A DNA stretch of 64,000 bases from Thinopyrum elongatum (lineage: Eukaryota > Streptophyta > Magnoliopsida > Poales > Poaceae), in assembly GCA_011799875.1 (NCBI GenBank), contig CM022297.1:539074795-539138794 (forward strand), given 5' to 3'. This document shows positions 33,906 to 45,618 of this stretch, piece after piece. Each line of letters opens with the position of its first letter. Positions within the stretch are counted from its first letter, which is position 1. Under the pieces are notes generated by a model. That model was not told the origin of the DNA. It saw nothing but the letters and a program-made list of their open reading frames with translations, and ran no database searches. The position numbers and the translations under genes are program-made.

Positions 33906-36604
33906 ATCTTATATTTACTAATTGGATGCACCATCCGAGTCACCGCGTTAATCCTTGGAAACCAAAAATAACAGCCGTTAATCTGACTTTCAACCATTCC
34001 AGGGGCGTTGGATGAAACAAGCATGCCCCCTCTCCCACGAGCGACTCCTAATATGTTTTTTCTTCTATAAAGAGACTCCTAACATGTTACGCTCCCTATC
34101 GTAAGGAAACAATTACTCCTGAGGCCGCCTCCACTTTTGCTGTGGCCATCGTTGGTTGGCTGTGAGATCCTCATCTCCATACTCCTCCACTTTCCCATCA
34201 ATCATCAGTTCTCGAAAATCATCTGCGCGTTGCAATCCATCGCAGGTTCTCCTATCTCCACTTCATATGAGCAGCGGTACGATTAAATCTGGAAGAAGCG
34301 CATATTGATGAGGCACAAAGAGGCATAGATGCGGACATGGAGGCATAAAACACACATGATGTCGACAAGGATTGTTGGCAGCAAGTTGTTGTTGGATCTG
34401 ATGCTAGCAAGTAATCTACTAATCAGTTCTGACTTCTAAATCAATTTGTGCTCCGTTGAGACACCGAAGCATCCTCAAGAACCACAACGCCCGTCTTCTC
34501 CATGTTGTCAAGAATTTTGAAGTTCCATCTATAGAGCACTGGCCCAGATTGAACGGACTTGATGCAGACGTACACCATGGTCTGGAGAACCTCCACACTG
34601 ATGTGCTTGCCGGCCTATCCCATCGCGATCGTGCACCACTGCTCTACATGGGCCTCAGACTTGATGGCCTTGACATGGCCTGTAAGCGAGACTTCCCGGC
34701 GCTGGTCTTGGCAACCTCGGAACGATGCGAAGTACTTAATTGCTTCAAATTAACTGTCATGAGTACGCCTCATGTGCCCACGCATGACAAGACGGATTGA
34801 TCTTTTTTTCGAGAAGATGGGAAAGATTGATCTATGGGATCACAAATTGATGCGAGATTGTAGCACGATCAAAACCTGGAAGCTACAGAGATTCGTCGCT
34901 TCTTGCCGGAAAAAAGAAGATTAGGGTTAGCTGCATAGTCTATTGGATCGTACCTTTTCTTTGATCTATTCCATCGTGGATGAAAGGCTGAAATTAAGAA
35001 GGCGAAAGAGCTGTCCGTGATATGCAGTGGACTACCTTGACACGGACGTGCACCCTGGGTTGGACAGTCTTGAAGCGGAACTTCACCCCCCGGCTGCAGG
35101 ACGCAGGCTCGCCGGTCGGCACACTAGCCTTGGACGCAGGCGCATGGAAGGATGTGATGAAGGACTGCACGCCTGCTTCGTGTAGGCGTGTGGAGGGATG
35201 AGACGCCAGTCTGCAGACTGGTGTCGGCCAAGGGTGCCATGAAGGACGAAGCTGTAGGCTGCATTCTGGCCTCTGTATGTACTGCAAGGCTCAGACCACA
35301 ATAGCGCCTGTGGCCGTGAACACCTCATGAATGCACGTACAGCTATGGAAGATACGTTGGACACAACCTGTAATCACGTGCACACTCGATGGTATGGCTT
35401 CTTTAATTAGTTTTCTCCACCATCCCAATCTCCTTTTCTTATTTTACCACAAAATCTTATAATTAGAAGACATCAGATCATATTGAGATATCCTCTTAGT
35501 TCAGAAGAAACACATCTGATTATAATATTTTCAATGTGAGACATTAGTGACAAAGTGGAAGCTACAAGGAGAAATTTATATATAATGGAAAATAAATGCT
35601 TTGATTGGTATTTAGAGCTACAAAGAGTATATTTTTTTTATAATAGAACTATATATATTTCGTTTCAAACCAAGCATATGCCAAAATGGGAGCAGCCTCT
35701 TTTATGTGTTATTAAGATGAATAGGTAGATTAATATTTTCATCTTTCAGGACATTGGTCTTATTTTTATACACAGTTGGAAAAGAGTTCGCCACTTGGAG
35801 GCTATGCACATAGTAGATGATTCATATGTACAGAAATAATGAGGTCGTTGGTCAATTCATGAAAACCTGCTTGAACCATAAAATATGTTTTCTGGATGAG
35901 TAAGATTGCGCAAATTTTTATTCATCTAGCCATAGTTTGATCAATCTTTGAATTATGGTTCCCTTTCCATACATATAATGGAAGCTGTACCTAAAATTCA
36001 AATGCATATTAATGTGTGCGTACATCAGTACGAAAACTGATACATTTCGTTTCTCCCATTGAGGCGTTACAGCTATTCATTTATCCTTAGTTCCTATCTC
36101 AGAAATCACAGTCTCTCTGCTGCAATAGGATATCTACCTGATTATCTATTTATTGGAAGCACCTTTCAAGGTCTGACCTTAATCCTCACGAGACAGAAAA
36201 AATAATCTATTGTATATATCTAAAGGATATTTTGAGCCCTTGGATCAATTGTTTGGAATTATTTTTCTGGGTGCGCTGTAGTTTTGGGCGGTACGTTCTC
36301 TTCTATTTTGCATGCTACATGAGTGAATTCTCCTAATTGTTTGGAATTTGTGGGGTTGTTAATACCTACCTGTATATATAACATGGGTGTGTCTTTTTTG
36401 TTGCCTTACAAGTAGATGAAAATAATAATTATTGAATACAGTAACCCCACACTAGCAAAAACCTGTGTGTATCAAAAGCAAGATCTGCTATAGGAAATAA
36501 TAAAAATGTCCATGTCAATCTTGAAAGCATAGATACAGAATTTTTGCATGATTTGGAAAGGAAATTAAGATCCAGTTAATCCATCCCACTTACACTAATA
36601 AAAA
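33906..36604. other. 2.7 kb with no recognised gene or element
   Basis: The sequence is mostly AT-rich with a moderately GC-rich patch at 34,100-35,380. The best open frame is 34,456-34,800 (plus, 114 aa). It is not a family I recognise and there is no sign of conservation. A related module, LD-x-DVH-x-GL, recurs in a different context at 35,036-35,066. I see no transposon termini other than the Helitron end at 36,605. Confidence 0.5.
34456..34800 (+). CDS. Unrecognised 114-aa open frame, doubtful
   Basis: The frame opens MRHRSILKNHNARLLHVV and contains LNGLDADVHHGLENLHTDV. It has no signal peptide, membrane segment or known motif that I can name. A degenerate echo (LDTDVHPGLDSLEAELH) is encoded on the same strand at about 35,036-35,086, so the two may derive from a duplicated exon of a captured or decayed gene. 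It may equally be a chance frame in a GC-richer patch. Confidence 0.2.
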   Translation: MRHRSILKNHNARLLHVVKNFEVPSIEHWPRLNGLDADVHHGLENLHTDVLAGLSHRDRAPLLYMGLRLDGLDMACKRDFPALVLATSERCEVLNCFKLTVMSTPHVPTHDKTD

Positions 36605-36614
36605 CTAGTAGACT

Positions 36615-36634
36615 GCCCGTGCGTTGCCACGGGC
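36615..36634 (-). other. Helitron 3'-terminal hairpin
   Basis: A perfect 7-bp stem GCCCGTG / CACGGGC with a 6-nt loop, lying 6 bp inside the terminal CTAG on the minus strand. It is the likely termination signal for rolling-circle transposition. Confidence 0.75.
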
Positions 36635-36766
36635 TTTCTAAATTTTATATCGCTTGCATCTTAGAGAAATAATGATAGAGAGATGTTAAGTTCATCATAG
36701 TGTTCATTTGGTTATACTGGAGAAATAAGATAACATCCCCTGAAACAAATTTATTTTTATTGATAA

Positions 36767-37174
36767 ATGAATTCCCTCCTGCCTATGTGGTTGACCTGGA
36801 AGGCAAAGGAGAATTTCATAACATGTATATGGTACCTTGCTAGAACAAAAAAATTAACTGATATATTTGCCTCAAAATCAGAATGGATGACAGAAATTCC
36901 CACAGAAAATATAGCGTGCGATTACGAGGATTGTAATAGCACACTAAATCGTATTTCTGAATGCGTAGGACTGCAGAAGTGTTATTTCTTTGGAAAAAAA
37001 TGGACCGAGCAAATGAGGATGGTCCAATGCAGGTTCTGCCGCTTCTATTGTACACGTGTTTTTATACAAAATCTGTTGGAAACAAAAAGGAACAAAATAT
37101 GTTTGAGTAGGCAACAGTATGTTTTAGAAGATGATGGCTTCCTAATATTGAAGCACATAACTGAACTCTACTGA
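36767..37174 (+). CDS. Unrecognised 135-aa open frame inside the Helitron, doubtful
   Basis: A Cys-rich frame (for example CDYEDC near residue 51 and CRFCRFYC near residue 88) on the plus strand, opposite to the Helitron. I cannot place it in a family. The cysteines are not spaced like a classic zinc finger, and no splice partners or promoter are apparent. Confidence 0.15.
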   Translation: MNSLLPMWLTWKAKENFITCIWYLARTKKLTDIFASKSEWMTEIPTENIACDYEDCNSTLNRISECVGLQKCYFFGKKWTEQMRMVQCRFCRFYCTRVFIQNLLETKRNKICLSRQQYVLEDDGFLILKHITELY

Positions 37175-37369
37175 GCAGTGGCAAATGAATCATAGGTACA
37201 GGAAAAGAGTGAACAAATAGGTATTATTTCTGTTACTCACAGCCTACATGTACAACATTGAGAAGCTCCTCTTGAATCAAGCTTACAACAGTGAGCATTG
37301 AACAATCATTCTCTCTTGTTGCTAGCCGGTGTTGAGAACACCTGTGCAACAATTAGTATTGCAATGTTC

Positions 37370-37416
37370 TCCTTGATAGATTCATGAAGATCTCCTTGAT
37401 AGATTCATGAAGATTG
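37370..37416. repeat. 23-bp tandem duplication
   Basis: CTCCTTGATAGATTCATGAAG occurs twice in direct succession inside the Helitron. Confidence 0.9.
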
Positions 37417-40400
37417 CCAGCAATGAGAATCACATCTAGTATTTACGCCTGAAAATCTCACCATTGGTACTCATGGGAATTAATCAGTAGTACTAAAAAT
37501 AATGATATAGCTCTCGCAAGAAACTTCATATAACTTCGGTGCTGAATTTTCGAAGTCAAAATTTCAGCATATAACTTCAGTGATGGTCCTTCGAAGTCAA
37601 AATTTCAGCATATATGTGAATATTAAATTGACCTCGCATACCTAAAGAAATTAGGAAAACTGTAAGGCTGCAGTGCGGTTGGCGCGCCTACCGTTCCCTC
37701 ACCGGTTGTAGCGTGACCCCTACATCCTTGGTGGCAGCCACGGCGCCCACGTCCACCTGCATCCATGCTTGGGCAGGAACAATATAACAGAAAAATATTG
37801 TGGACCAAATGTTCATGGAATTTTGCAATGTGATATAGCTATAGACGGATATGATTGGCAACAATCCTAAAATTAATATTGTACCATAATGTCTAGCTCA
37901 GGAATTTTACACTACACCAACATTTAGCACGACAGCAACCACCACATGACTCCATCACTGGTGATTGATATGATCCTGTCTCTTCCTGCATGTGAAACCA
38001 CAAATATTAAATTCTATCGTTAAAGATATATTCCTAACACGTGAAGAAGAGGGAAAAGCAATATGGCAATTTAATGTCCCATCGACCCTGCAAGTTGGCA
38101 GCATCCCAAGTAATGATCGATTTTAAACATAATCTGTAACTACAATAATGTGTACAATACAATTCATCATTATTTTATTCTAGGCATTTTTTTACTCACT
38201 CCGTCCCAGTTAGCATCTCAAACAGTGAATAAGAACTCCTATCAGACACTCCAAGTTTTATGTTACCATCTAATTAAACAATAGTAGTATAGTAATAAAC
38301 TGTGAACCTGAGAAACGGTTAGGAGCCGGAGAGGTACCTGGAGGTCATCAACATGCGGGTATTATGCGATCGTGGAATTGCTGGTGCCGCGACGACGAGC
38401 GACCTTTCCCCATCGCAGAGCCGTCATCGCCACCGCTGGCCTCCTCCGACTGATTACACTGCCAACGTCGCATCAGGTCGTGATACTGAGGAAAATGGGA
38501 GATGGCGGTCGGGTGTGGGTGTGGGTCTAGGGATACAAAGCAGCCCTCCCAACTGTTATTGTGTTTTTGTGCTTCACAAATCAATTCATAATGTCAACGT
38601 TATGACCATGCTGGAAAATCAACTTACTGGGAAATTTATTTGAATAAACAACTAAAGTACAAATGTACTTAAAATAACAGTTTTGATCAAATTCACTAAA
38701 AAATACCATGCACCAAATAACTATGTATATTATACAAGGTCAAGGCTGATTCGAGTAAGGCTGTTACCTAGTAGTATGACAATTATAACCACTTGCAAAC
38801 TCTACAAGCGAGTGACAGTGTTACTTGCAGGAGCCCAAGTGCGAGACTTTTTCAGGTAACTCCATGTATATGTGTGCAGTAATTTTCACAAGAACGTAAC
38901 ATTACTCTATATGCAATATGATTTCAGAGTGAAACATATGATTATTTGCTATTGGACCAACCAAGTGTGGTTTCAACTCCACATGAGAAATACCATGTAG
39001 GAACTGAAACATACATCCGAGCATACAAAACCAAAAAGTCAAGCAAGAATTTGATAGGGCATCTAAGCCACGATAACATTCAGTCACGTTGGTATGCAGT
39101 GTTGGTAGAGCGAAATGTGCCAATGCCACGATAACATCCACATGTCCACCGTCATGCCTCCCCGGCTCCTCCTGTCAACCACGCGCCTCTGCCAGCGGCG
39201 GCGCCAGCAAGAATACCCTGTGGGGTCATTAGAAATCTGTGGGGTCTCCCTTAACCTATTCAGCAAGCTACCATCGACCTTATTGAAGTCCATAAGACAA
39301 AGAGACGAACATCTTGTTCTGCTGAAAAGCAACAATATGCTGGAAGACGGCCGCAACCGTCATGTGCTGGAAAACTCCCAGTTCTAACTTCTAACAATAC
39401 TAACCTCATTCTCCATGCATAACCAACCTTCATGTACTGTATGTAGTGGTTATCTATGCTAATCATTTTTTTTTGGATTCACAAAACTCCACATTGTAAA
39501 ACAATTCTGGACACCTTAATGCAGGAGTTCAGTTTATAAAACTGGAAGAAATTCTTGAAAGTTTCAAACAAAAAATACATTCGAAAGAGTACAGAACCAC
39601 TCAAAACTGTTTTTTGACACAAAAAAATTCTGGTAGCTCGCCACTGTAAATTGCGTGTGTGATTGAAAAACTATATTTTATGGTATTATATATAGTAAGA
39701 GTCGTCGAAACCATCAAAGGAACAGAGGAAACAATAGCAGAAATGAATACAAAAAGAAATCTGATCTATATCACACTCCACTATAAAACAACAGTGCATC
39801 ATTTAATGATGATATACTAATGAAGTATTTTCACAAAGCATAACTCTGGAGCAGCTGGTGAAATTCCAATAGCACAAGCAACTCCATAGATGATATATAC
39901 TGACACTCGCATCATTTGACATTATGTGTAGTCAGTACGAGTGTATGAAAGTACAAAAGAACAAGCTACGACATTTTAGACCAGAGATTACATCAATTTT
40001 CAGTTAGCATGGCAATATGGCAAATGCCTAGCAATCTATGCTTGTTATTTTCCAGCACAAGATTATAAACAACTTGAAAAAAAGCTTACCCTATATCCAG
40101 TGCTAGGAGTGTCAATAGAAGAGCTCTCTTTCCCTACGTACATCTAGTGAGATAATTCTTTGATAGGCTAAATAAGTAGCTCCCCCATCCATGTACTACA
40201 CAACTATCAACTGTCACAAAATGGAAAAAAAGGAGCCACCTAAGAATGATGAGGTAGCACCTCAGGAAATTACAAGGGGTGACTTAATTAAGATCCATAA
40301 GGTAAGCCACAAGCCTTGATGTAGAATCTGAACAATAGTGGGCAAAGAATGAGTCAAAAAGATACTCACGGTGGGGTGAAACAGTAAAAGCAAATACAAC

Positions 40401-41201
40401 ATGAGAGTTGTAGTTACTAAACAAGGATCAGAGGAAATAGAAAAAAGGTGTTCTTTTTATCAACACCGAAGAACCAAAAAACTTTGTGATTATATTTGTC
40501 ATCCTGAGTGAGTTTAAAATAGGTATTGTGATAAACGCAAGGTTTTGGTTTATGAAATAAGTATGGATGGAGAAGGAGATTGTTGGAGAGAGCTTCAGGT
40601 ACAGCCAGAAATGCACGCATCCAGAGAGTGGTTTTCTGCATACGTAGATTGAGCAGCTAAATGAAAAGGCCTCACAAAATATCAAGAGTACAGAACATGG
40701 ATCTGGGGTCAAGCCATATGAGTACGACATTTTGGAGTTCAGAACTGAAATATGGGGATTCAGATTTACTCAGGGTAGGAGGGTATGTGTGGGCTGTGCT
40801 ATATCGACATACACCAGATGATGAAAAATCATATGTCTGGACAAAAATGCACTATAATGTCATCTTAGAATCAATATGGATTCTACCAAAGAATTTAATA
40901 AACATGGTCACCAGAAAACTGAACTTTACCTTGCCGGAAGAAAGAGAGACTCGAGGGAACTCAGTAGTCAATGAGCTGCAGGTCATCTTCTCCACAGGGA
41001 CTCGACGCGCTCAACGGCGAGATCCGGCAGGCAGCGTGTGGTGGAGGGAGGGGAAGGAGGCGGCCGCACCACGGATGAACGCTCTATTCCTGAATCGTAA
41101 AACTTGTAGTAATAAATGAGATAAGAGTACTTGATCATCAATTCTAAAGCTGCCGTCTTGCTCACAACCTTGGATTTCTTGGTGAACTCTATACATCCAC
41201 T

Positions 41202-43942
41202 ACAAGACAGTGTCTAGTTTCAGTTATCTGAACATGAGCACTGAATTGATTCAGGCAAGATACGATTGTCAAGAAAAAAAAGATAGTAAAGACTGTTCTA
41301 AGTTTCTCTCACAGCAGCATGAGGTCTTTAACTGTGCACTTTGCCTGAAACAAAGTTGCAAGATAGTACATTTTTTTCCTAATCCTGAATCTTGATAAAC
41401 ACTGCATGAGCTAATCCTGAATCTTACAGCTTGTCATGATCAATGAGACAAGAGTACTTGAACCTCAATTTTTAACCTATCAACTTGATCATAACCTTGG
41501 ATTTCTCGGTGAAGTCTACACATCTGTCAGTTTATATTACCAAGAAAGGCCTAATCCTGACAGTTACTGTAGAAAATATACAGTAAATGGTGACTGTTCG
41601 AGCGCCTAATTCTGAAAGTTACAACTTGTAATGATGAGTGAGATAAGAGTACTTAATCCTCGTCTTGGTGAAAACCATAGATTTCTTCAGTGAACTTTAT
41701 TTGTCTGTCAGTACAGCATATATTTCCAACAAAGACTACCCACAACAGTGTCTAATTCAGTTATCTGAATAATGACTACTGATTTCATTCAGGCAAGCAA
41801 CAACAGAAAAGGTTGTGACAACTAAATTCAATCTACAAATTTACAGCAAAAGGTTCAAACATTTCTTCGAGGAAATGAACGCAACGTCGGAATTCAGCTG
41901 GGAAGGAAATATACATCACACGCGGTGATTCCTTAACATGGTTCTCCTCTCAGAACACGTATATATCAATCAAAAAGGTCTTTTGATTGATTCATGTGCC
42001 TGCTAACATACAGACTGATTGCCTACAGAGATGAGATGGGGGTGAGAGAGAGGGAGAGGGAGATGGAGATGGCTTACCACCTACACACACCGGGGAGGAG
42101 GAAGAACCTGAAACAAGACAGTGTCTAGTTTCAGTTATCTGAACATGAGCACTGAATTGATTCAGGCAAGATACGATTGTCAAGAAAAAAAAAGATAGTA
42201 AAGACTGTTCTAAGTTTCTCTCACAGCAGCATTAGGTTTTTAACTGTGCACTTTGCCTGAAACAAAGTTGCAAGATAGTACATTTTTTTCCTAATCCTGA
42301 ATCTTGATAAACACTGCATGAGCTAATCCTGAATCTTACAGCTTGTCATGATCAATGAGACAAGAGTACTTGAACCTCAATTTTTAACCTATCAACTTGA
42401 TCATAACCTTGGATTTCTCGGTGAAGTCTACACATCTTACAGTTTATATTACCAAGAAAGGCCTAATCCTGACAGCTACTGTAGAAAATATACAGTAAAT
42501 GGTGACCATTCGAACGCCTAATTCTGAAAGTTACAACTTGTAATGATGAGTGAGATAAGAGTACTTAATCCTCGTCTTGGTGAAATCCATAGATTTCTTC
42601 AGTGAACTTTATTTGTCTGTCAGTACAGCATATATTTCCAACAAAGACTACCCACAACAGTGTCTAATTCAGTTATCTGAATAATGACTACTGATTTGAT
42701 TCAGGCAAGCAACAACAGAAAAGGTTGTGACAACTAAATTCAATCTACAAATTTACAGCAAAAGGTTCAAACATTTCTTCGAGGAAATGAACGCAACCTC
42801 GGAATTCAGCTGGGAAGGAAATATACATCACACGTGGTGATTCCTTAACATGATTCTCCTCTCAGAACACGTATATATCAATCAAAAAGGTCTTTTGATT
42901 GATTCATGTGCCTGCTAACATACAGACTGATTGCCTACAGAGATGAGATGGGGGTGAGAGAGAGGGAGAGGGAGATGGAGATGGCTTACCACCTACACAC
43001 ACCGAGGAGGAGGAAGAACCTGAAACAAGACAGTGTCTAGTTTCAGTTATCTGAACATGAGCACTGAATTGATTCAGGCAAGATACGATTGTCAAGAAAA
43101 AAAAAGATAGTAAAGACTGTTCTAAGTTTCTCTCACAGCAGCATGAGGTTTTTAACTGTGCACTTTGCCTGAAACAAAGTTGCAAGATAGTACATTTTTT
43201 TCCTAATCCTGAATCTTGATAAACACTGCATGAGCTAATCCTGAATCTTACAGCTTGTCATGATCAATGAGACAAGAGTACTTGAACCTCCATTTTTAAC
43301 CTATCAACTTGATCATAACCTTGGATTTCTCGGTGAAGTCTACACATCTGTCAGTTTATATTACCAAGAAAGGCCTAATCCTGACAGTTACTGTAGAAAA
43401 TATACAGTAAATGGTGACTGTTCGAACGCCTAATTCTGAAAGTTACAACTTGTAATGATGAGTGAGATAAGAGTACTTAATCCTCGTCTTGGTAAAAACC
43501 ATAGATTTCTTCAGTGAACTTTATTTGTCTGTCAGTACAGCATATATTTTCAACAAAGACTACCCACAACAGTGTCTAATTCAGTTATCTGAATAATGAC
43601 TACTTATTTCATTCAGGCAAGCAACAACAGAAAAGGTTGTGACAACTAAATTCAATCTACAAATTTACAGCAAAAGGTTCAAACATTTCTTCGAGGAAAT
43701 GAACGCAACCTCGGAATTCAGCTGGGAAGGAAATATACATCACACGCGGTGATTCCTTAACATGGTTCTCCTCTCAGAACACGTATATATCAATCAAAAA
43801 GGTCTTTTGATTGATTCATGTGCCTGCTAACATACAGACTGATTGCCTACAGAGACGAGATGGGGGTGAGAGAGAGGGAGAGGGAGATGGAGATGGAGAT
43901 GGCTTACCACCTACACACACCGGGGAGGAGGAAGAACCTGAA
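41202..43942. repeat. Triplicated ~912-bp tandem repeat inside the Helitron
   Basis: Three head-to-tail units start at 41,202, 42,113 and 43,025 (each ACAAGACAGTGTCTAGTTTC) and end with GGAGGAAGAACCTGAA. They differ by roughly 1-2 percent (for example CATGAGG/CATTAGG and GTCAG/TTACAG). Each unit also contains older, diverged internal repeats: CAGTGTCTA..TTCAGTTATCTGAA occurs twice per unit, and AAGAGTACTT..TTTCT..GTGAA occurs twice per unit and once more at 41,122, before the first unit. Confidence 0.9.
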
Positions 43943-44080
43943 GCAGCAGCTTCTCCTTGGCCGGGCCCCTTGACGCAAGCAGGCCAGATCGGAGGGAGCA
44001 AACTGACTGCATAGACCGCACGCACGAATCAGATGCGGAGATGAAGAAGGCCAGAAGAAGAGAAGGGATTCATGGCATAC

Positions 44081-44150
44081 CCTTGCGGACGTTGCTGCTC
44101 TTGTTCTTGGAGGAGAGGAGGATGCTGCGGATCTTGAGCTCGGTCGCCAT
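44081..44150 (-). pseudogene. Possible captured first exon in the Helitron
   Basis: The minus strand reads ATG at 44,150, MATELKIRSILLSSKNK.. followed by SSNVRK, then a good donor site (G|GTATGCC) at 44,080. A GC-rich, CT-rich upstream stretch (44,160-44,500) looks like a promoter and leader. A plausible second exon, bounded by TATGCAG and CAG|GTTCTTCC, lies at about 43,941-44,010, exactly where the 912-bp repeats begin. I do not recognise the protein. Capture of gene 5' ends is common in plant Helitrons. Confidence 0.35.
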
Positions 44151-44762
44151 GGCCGCCCGCGGGCTAGGGTTTCGGGCGAGAGGAGGGAGGGATGGATGGG
44201 TGTGGAGGTGGAAGGAGGAGGGCGCGGTGGCGGTGGCGGTGGGAGGAGGAGGACTCCTCTGCCGCTGCGTGGTCGTGGAGAAGGAGGAAGGTCCATGACG
44301 GCGCCGATGCGGGAACGCCGGTGCGGATCTGGTCGTGGCCGGCGGCTGGGATGTAGGCGGTCGGCGCGGTGAAGTAGGTGGCCGGCATCCGGTGGAGGGA
44401 GGCGACCGGCTATGGGGGGCGAGAGGTGGCCGGCGATGGGGGAGGGAGGCAGCCAACGCACTGGCGGCGGCGGATGCTCGTGCAGGAGGGAGGGTGAGAT
44501 GCATGAATCGGGGTACGGATCGTGGAGGGGCGTGCGGGTATGGTTTTCTCTGCACCGTTTTTTTCCTACTGTACGTCTTGTAGAGAGATAATAAAACCAG
44601 GAGAATAAAAACCCGACGAAAAAAAACCGACGAAACTGGGAGGTGGGATCGTTACTGCGGGGGAATTGGGAGGTGGGAGGGAGGACGAAAAAAAACCAGG
44701 GGAGGTGGGATGAAAATTAACCGTGGAACAGAGACTACCAACTGAGACATTAGGAGTAGAGA

Positions 44763-45371
44763 TATTACAACAATAAACCTCTTCTGGGTGTTACGTGTGG
44801 ATATAATATGATATGATAGAAGGCTGTGCATGGATCCACTACTTTAAATAGCTTTTTTAATTAGACGAAACTGAATGCTTCCCGGTGTTCCGTATAGAGC
44901 ACTTATGCATATTCATGTTATATATACGTCAATATTAAACCATAAAAAGTATAATCAATGTATCCCATGTTTTAAGATCAAATTAACTCCATCAATATCC
45001 ATCATATTATCATGACAACGTATGCTACAACAGAGCATTTCATTTTGGAATCTTAAATATACTTATAGTTGCATTTCATTTTGGGAGCTTTTGTACACTA
45101 AAGTTTATGAGTAAAAAGAGCATGCGTTGAATATAAGGGTGTGCTATATATCACAAAACAAGAATACATATACGCCATGACACAATTCACTATAACATGT
45201 TATGCACATATATAACCTAATTACAATTTTTATGAAGGTATCCAACTCCTTCGGTCCATGCCTAATGAAGGAATACATTTTGCAAGAATATTTAATTACA
45301 AATACTAAAATAGTATGATAATTATTTTCCAATATTTCTAAATCATATAAGTTTTCATATGTAATAATGTA
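44763..45371. other. AT-rich spacer, nothing recognised
   Basis: This stretch between the 5' end of the large Helitron and a second Helitron-like 3' end has no open frame of note, no long repeat and no transposon terminus. Confidence 0.5.
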
Positions 45372-45394
45372 CTAGCCCATGCAGGTGCACGGGT
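45372..45394 (-). mobile_element. Third Helitron-like 3' terminus
   Basis: The plus strand reads A-CTAG directly followed by CCCATGCA-GG-TGCACGGG, an 8-bp stem with one mismatch. This resembles the CTAG-plus-hairpin ends at 36,605 and 61,919 but lacks the spacer. No matching TCTCTAC 5' end was found nearby. It may be the end of a Helitron later split by the LTR at 45,619. Confidence 0.4.
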
Positions 45395-45455
45395 TGATGA
45401 CTAGTTTGTATAACTAGAAGTATAAAAAACTAAAAAACAGAAAATAATTAAGAAA

Positions 45456-45456
<1 letters not shown>

Positions 45457-45498
<42 letters not shown>
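45457..45498. repeat. (TG)21 microsatellite
   Basis: An uninterrupted TG dinucleotide run of 42 bp. Confidence 0.95.
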
Positions 45499-45499
<1 letters not shown>

Positions 45500-45618
45500 A
45501 TGCGGGCTCGATGGGATGAGGGCGGCCATGGCGGAAGGGGGTCTCACAGCGGGGCGACGGCCGGCGAGGCGAGGCGACGGGGGCGGCGATGGGGGGCGGC
45601 GACGAGGACGGGGGCGGC

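Larger units (their letters stand above)
36605..44762 (-). mobile_element. Non-autonomous Helitron (8.16 kb)
   Basis: On the minus strand the element begins TCTCTACTCCTAATG at 44,762 and ends with a hairpin (GCCCGTG-GCAACG-CACGGGC), a short spacer and CTAG at 36,605. The flanking bases are A and T, as expected for Helitron insertion between A and T. The termini closely resemble those of the smaller element at 61,919-63,274. No Rep/helicase or RPA gene is visible. The interior holds unrecognised sequence, a triplicated 912-bp repeat and a possible captured first exon near the 5' end. Start and end are by signature; there are no target-site duplications in this class. Confidence 0.7.

Noticed and set aside
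38190..38230. Stowaway-like CTCCGTCCCAG end
   Set aside because: A single degenerate half-end without a matching inverted partner or TA duplication.
43904..44555. 185-, 161- and 113-aa Pro/Arg-rich frames
   Set aside because: Mutually overlapping frames in a GC-rich, promoter-like stretch on both strands; only the short MATELKIRS.. exon has a splice context.
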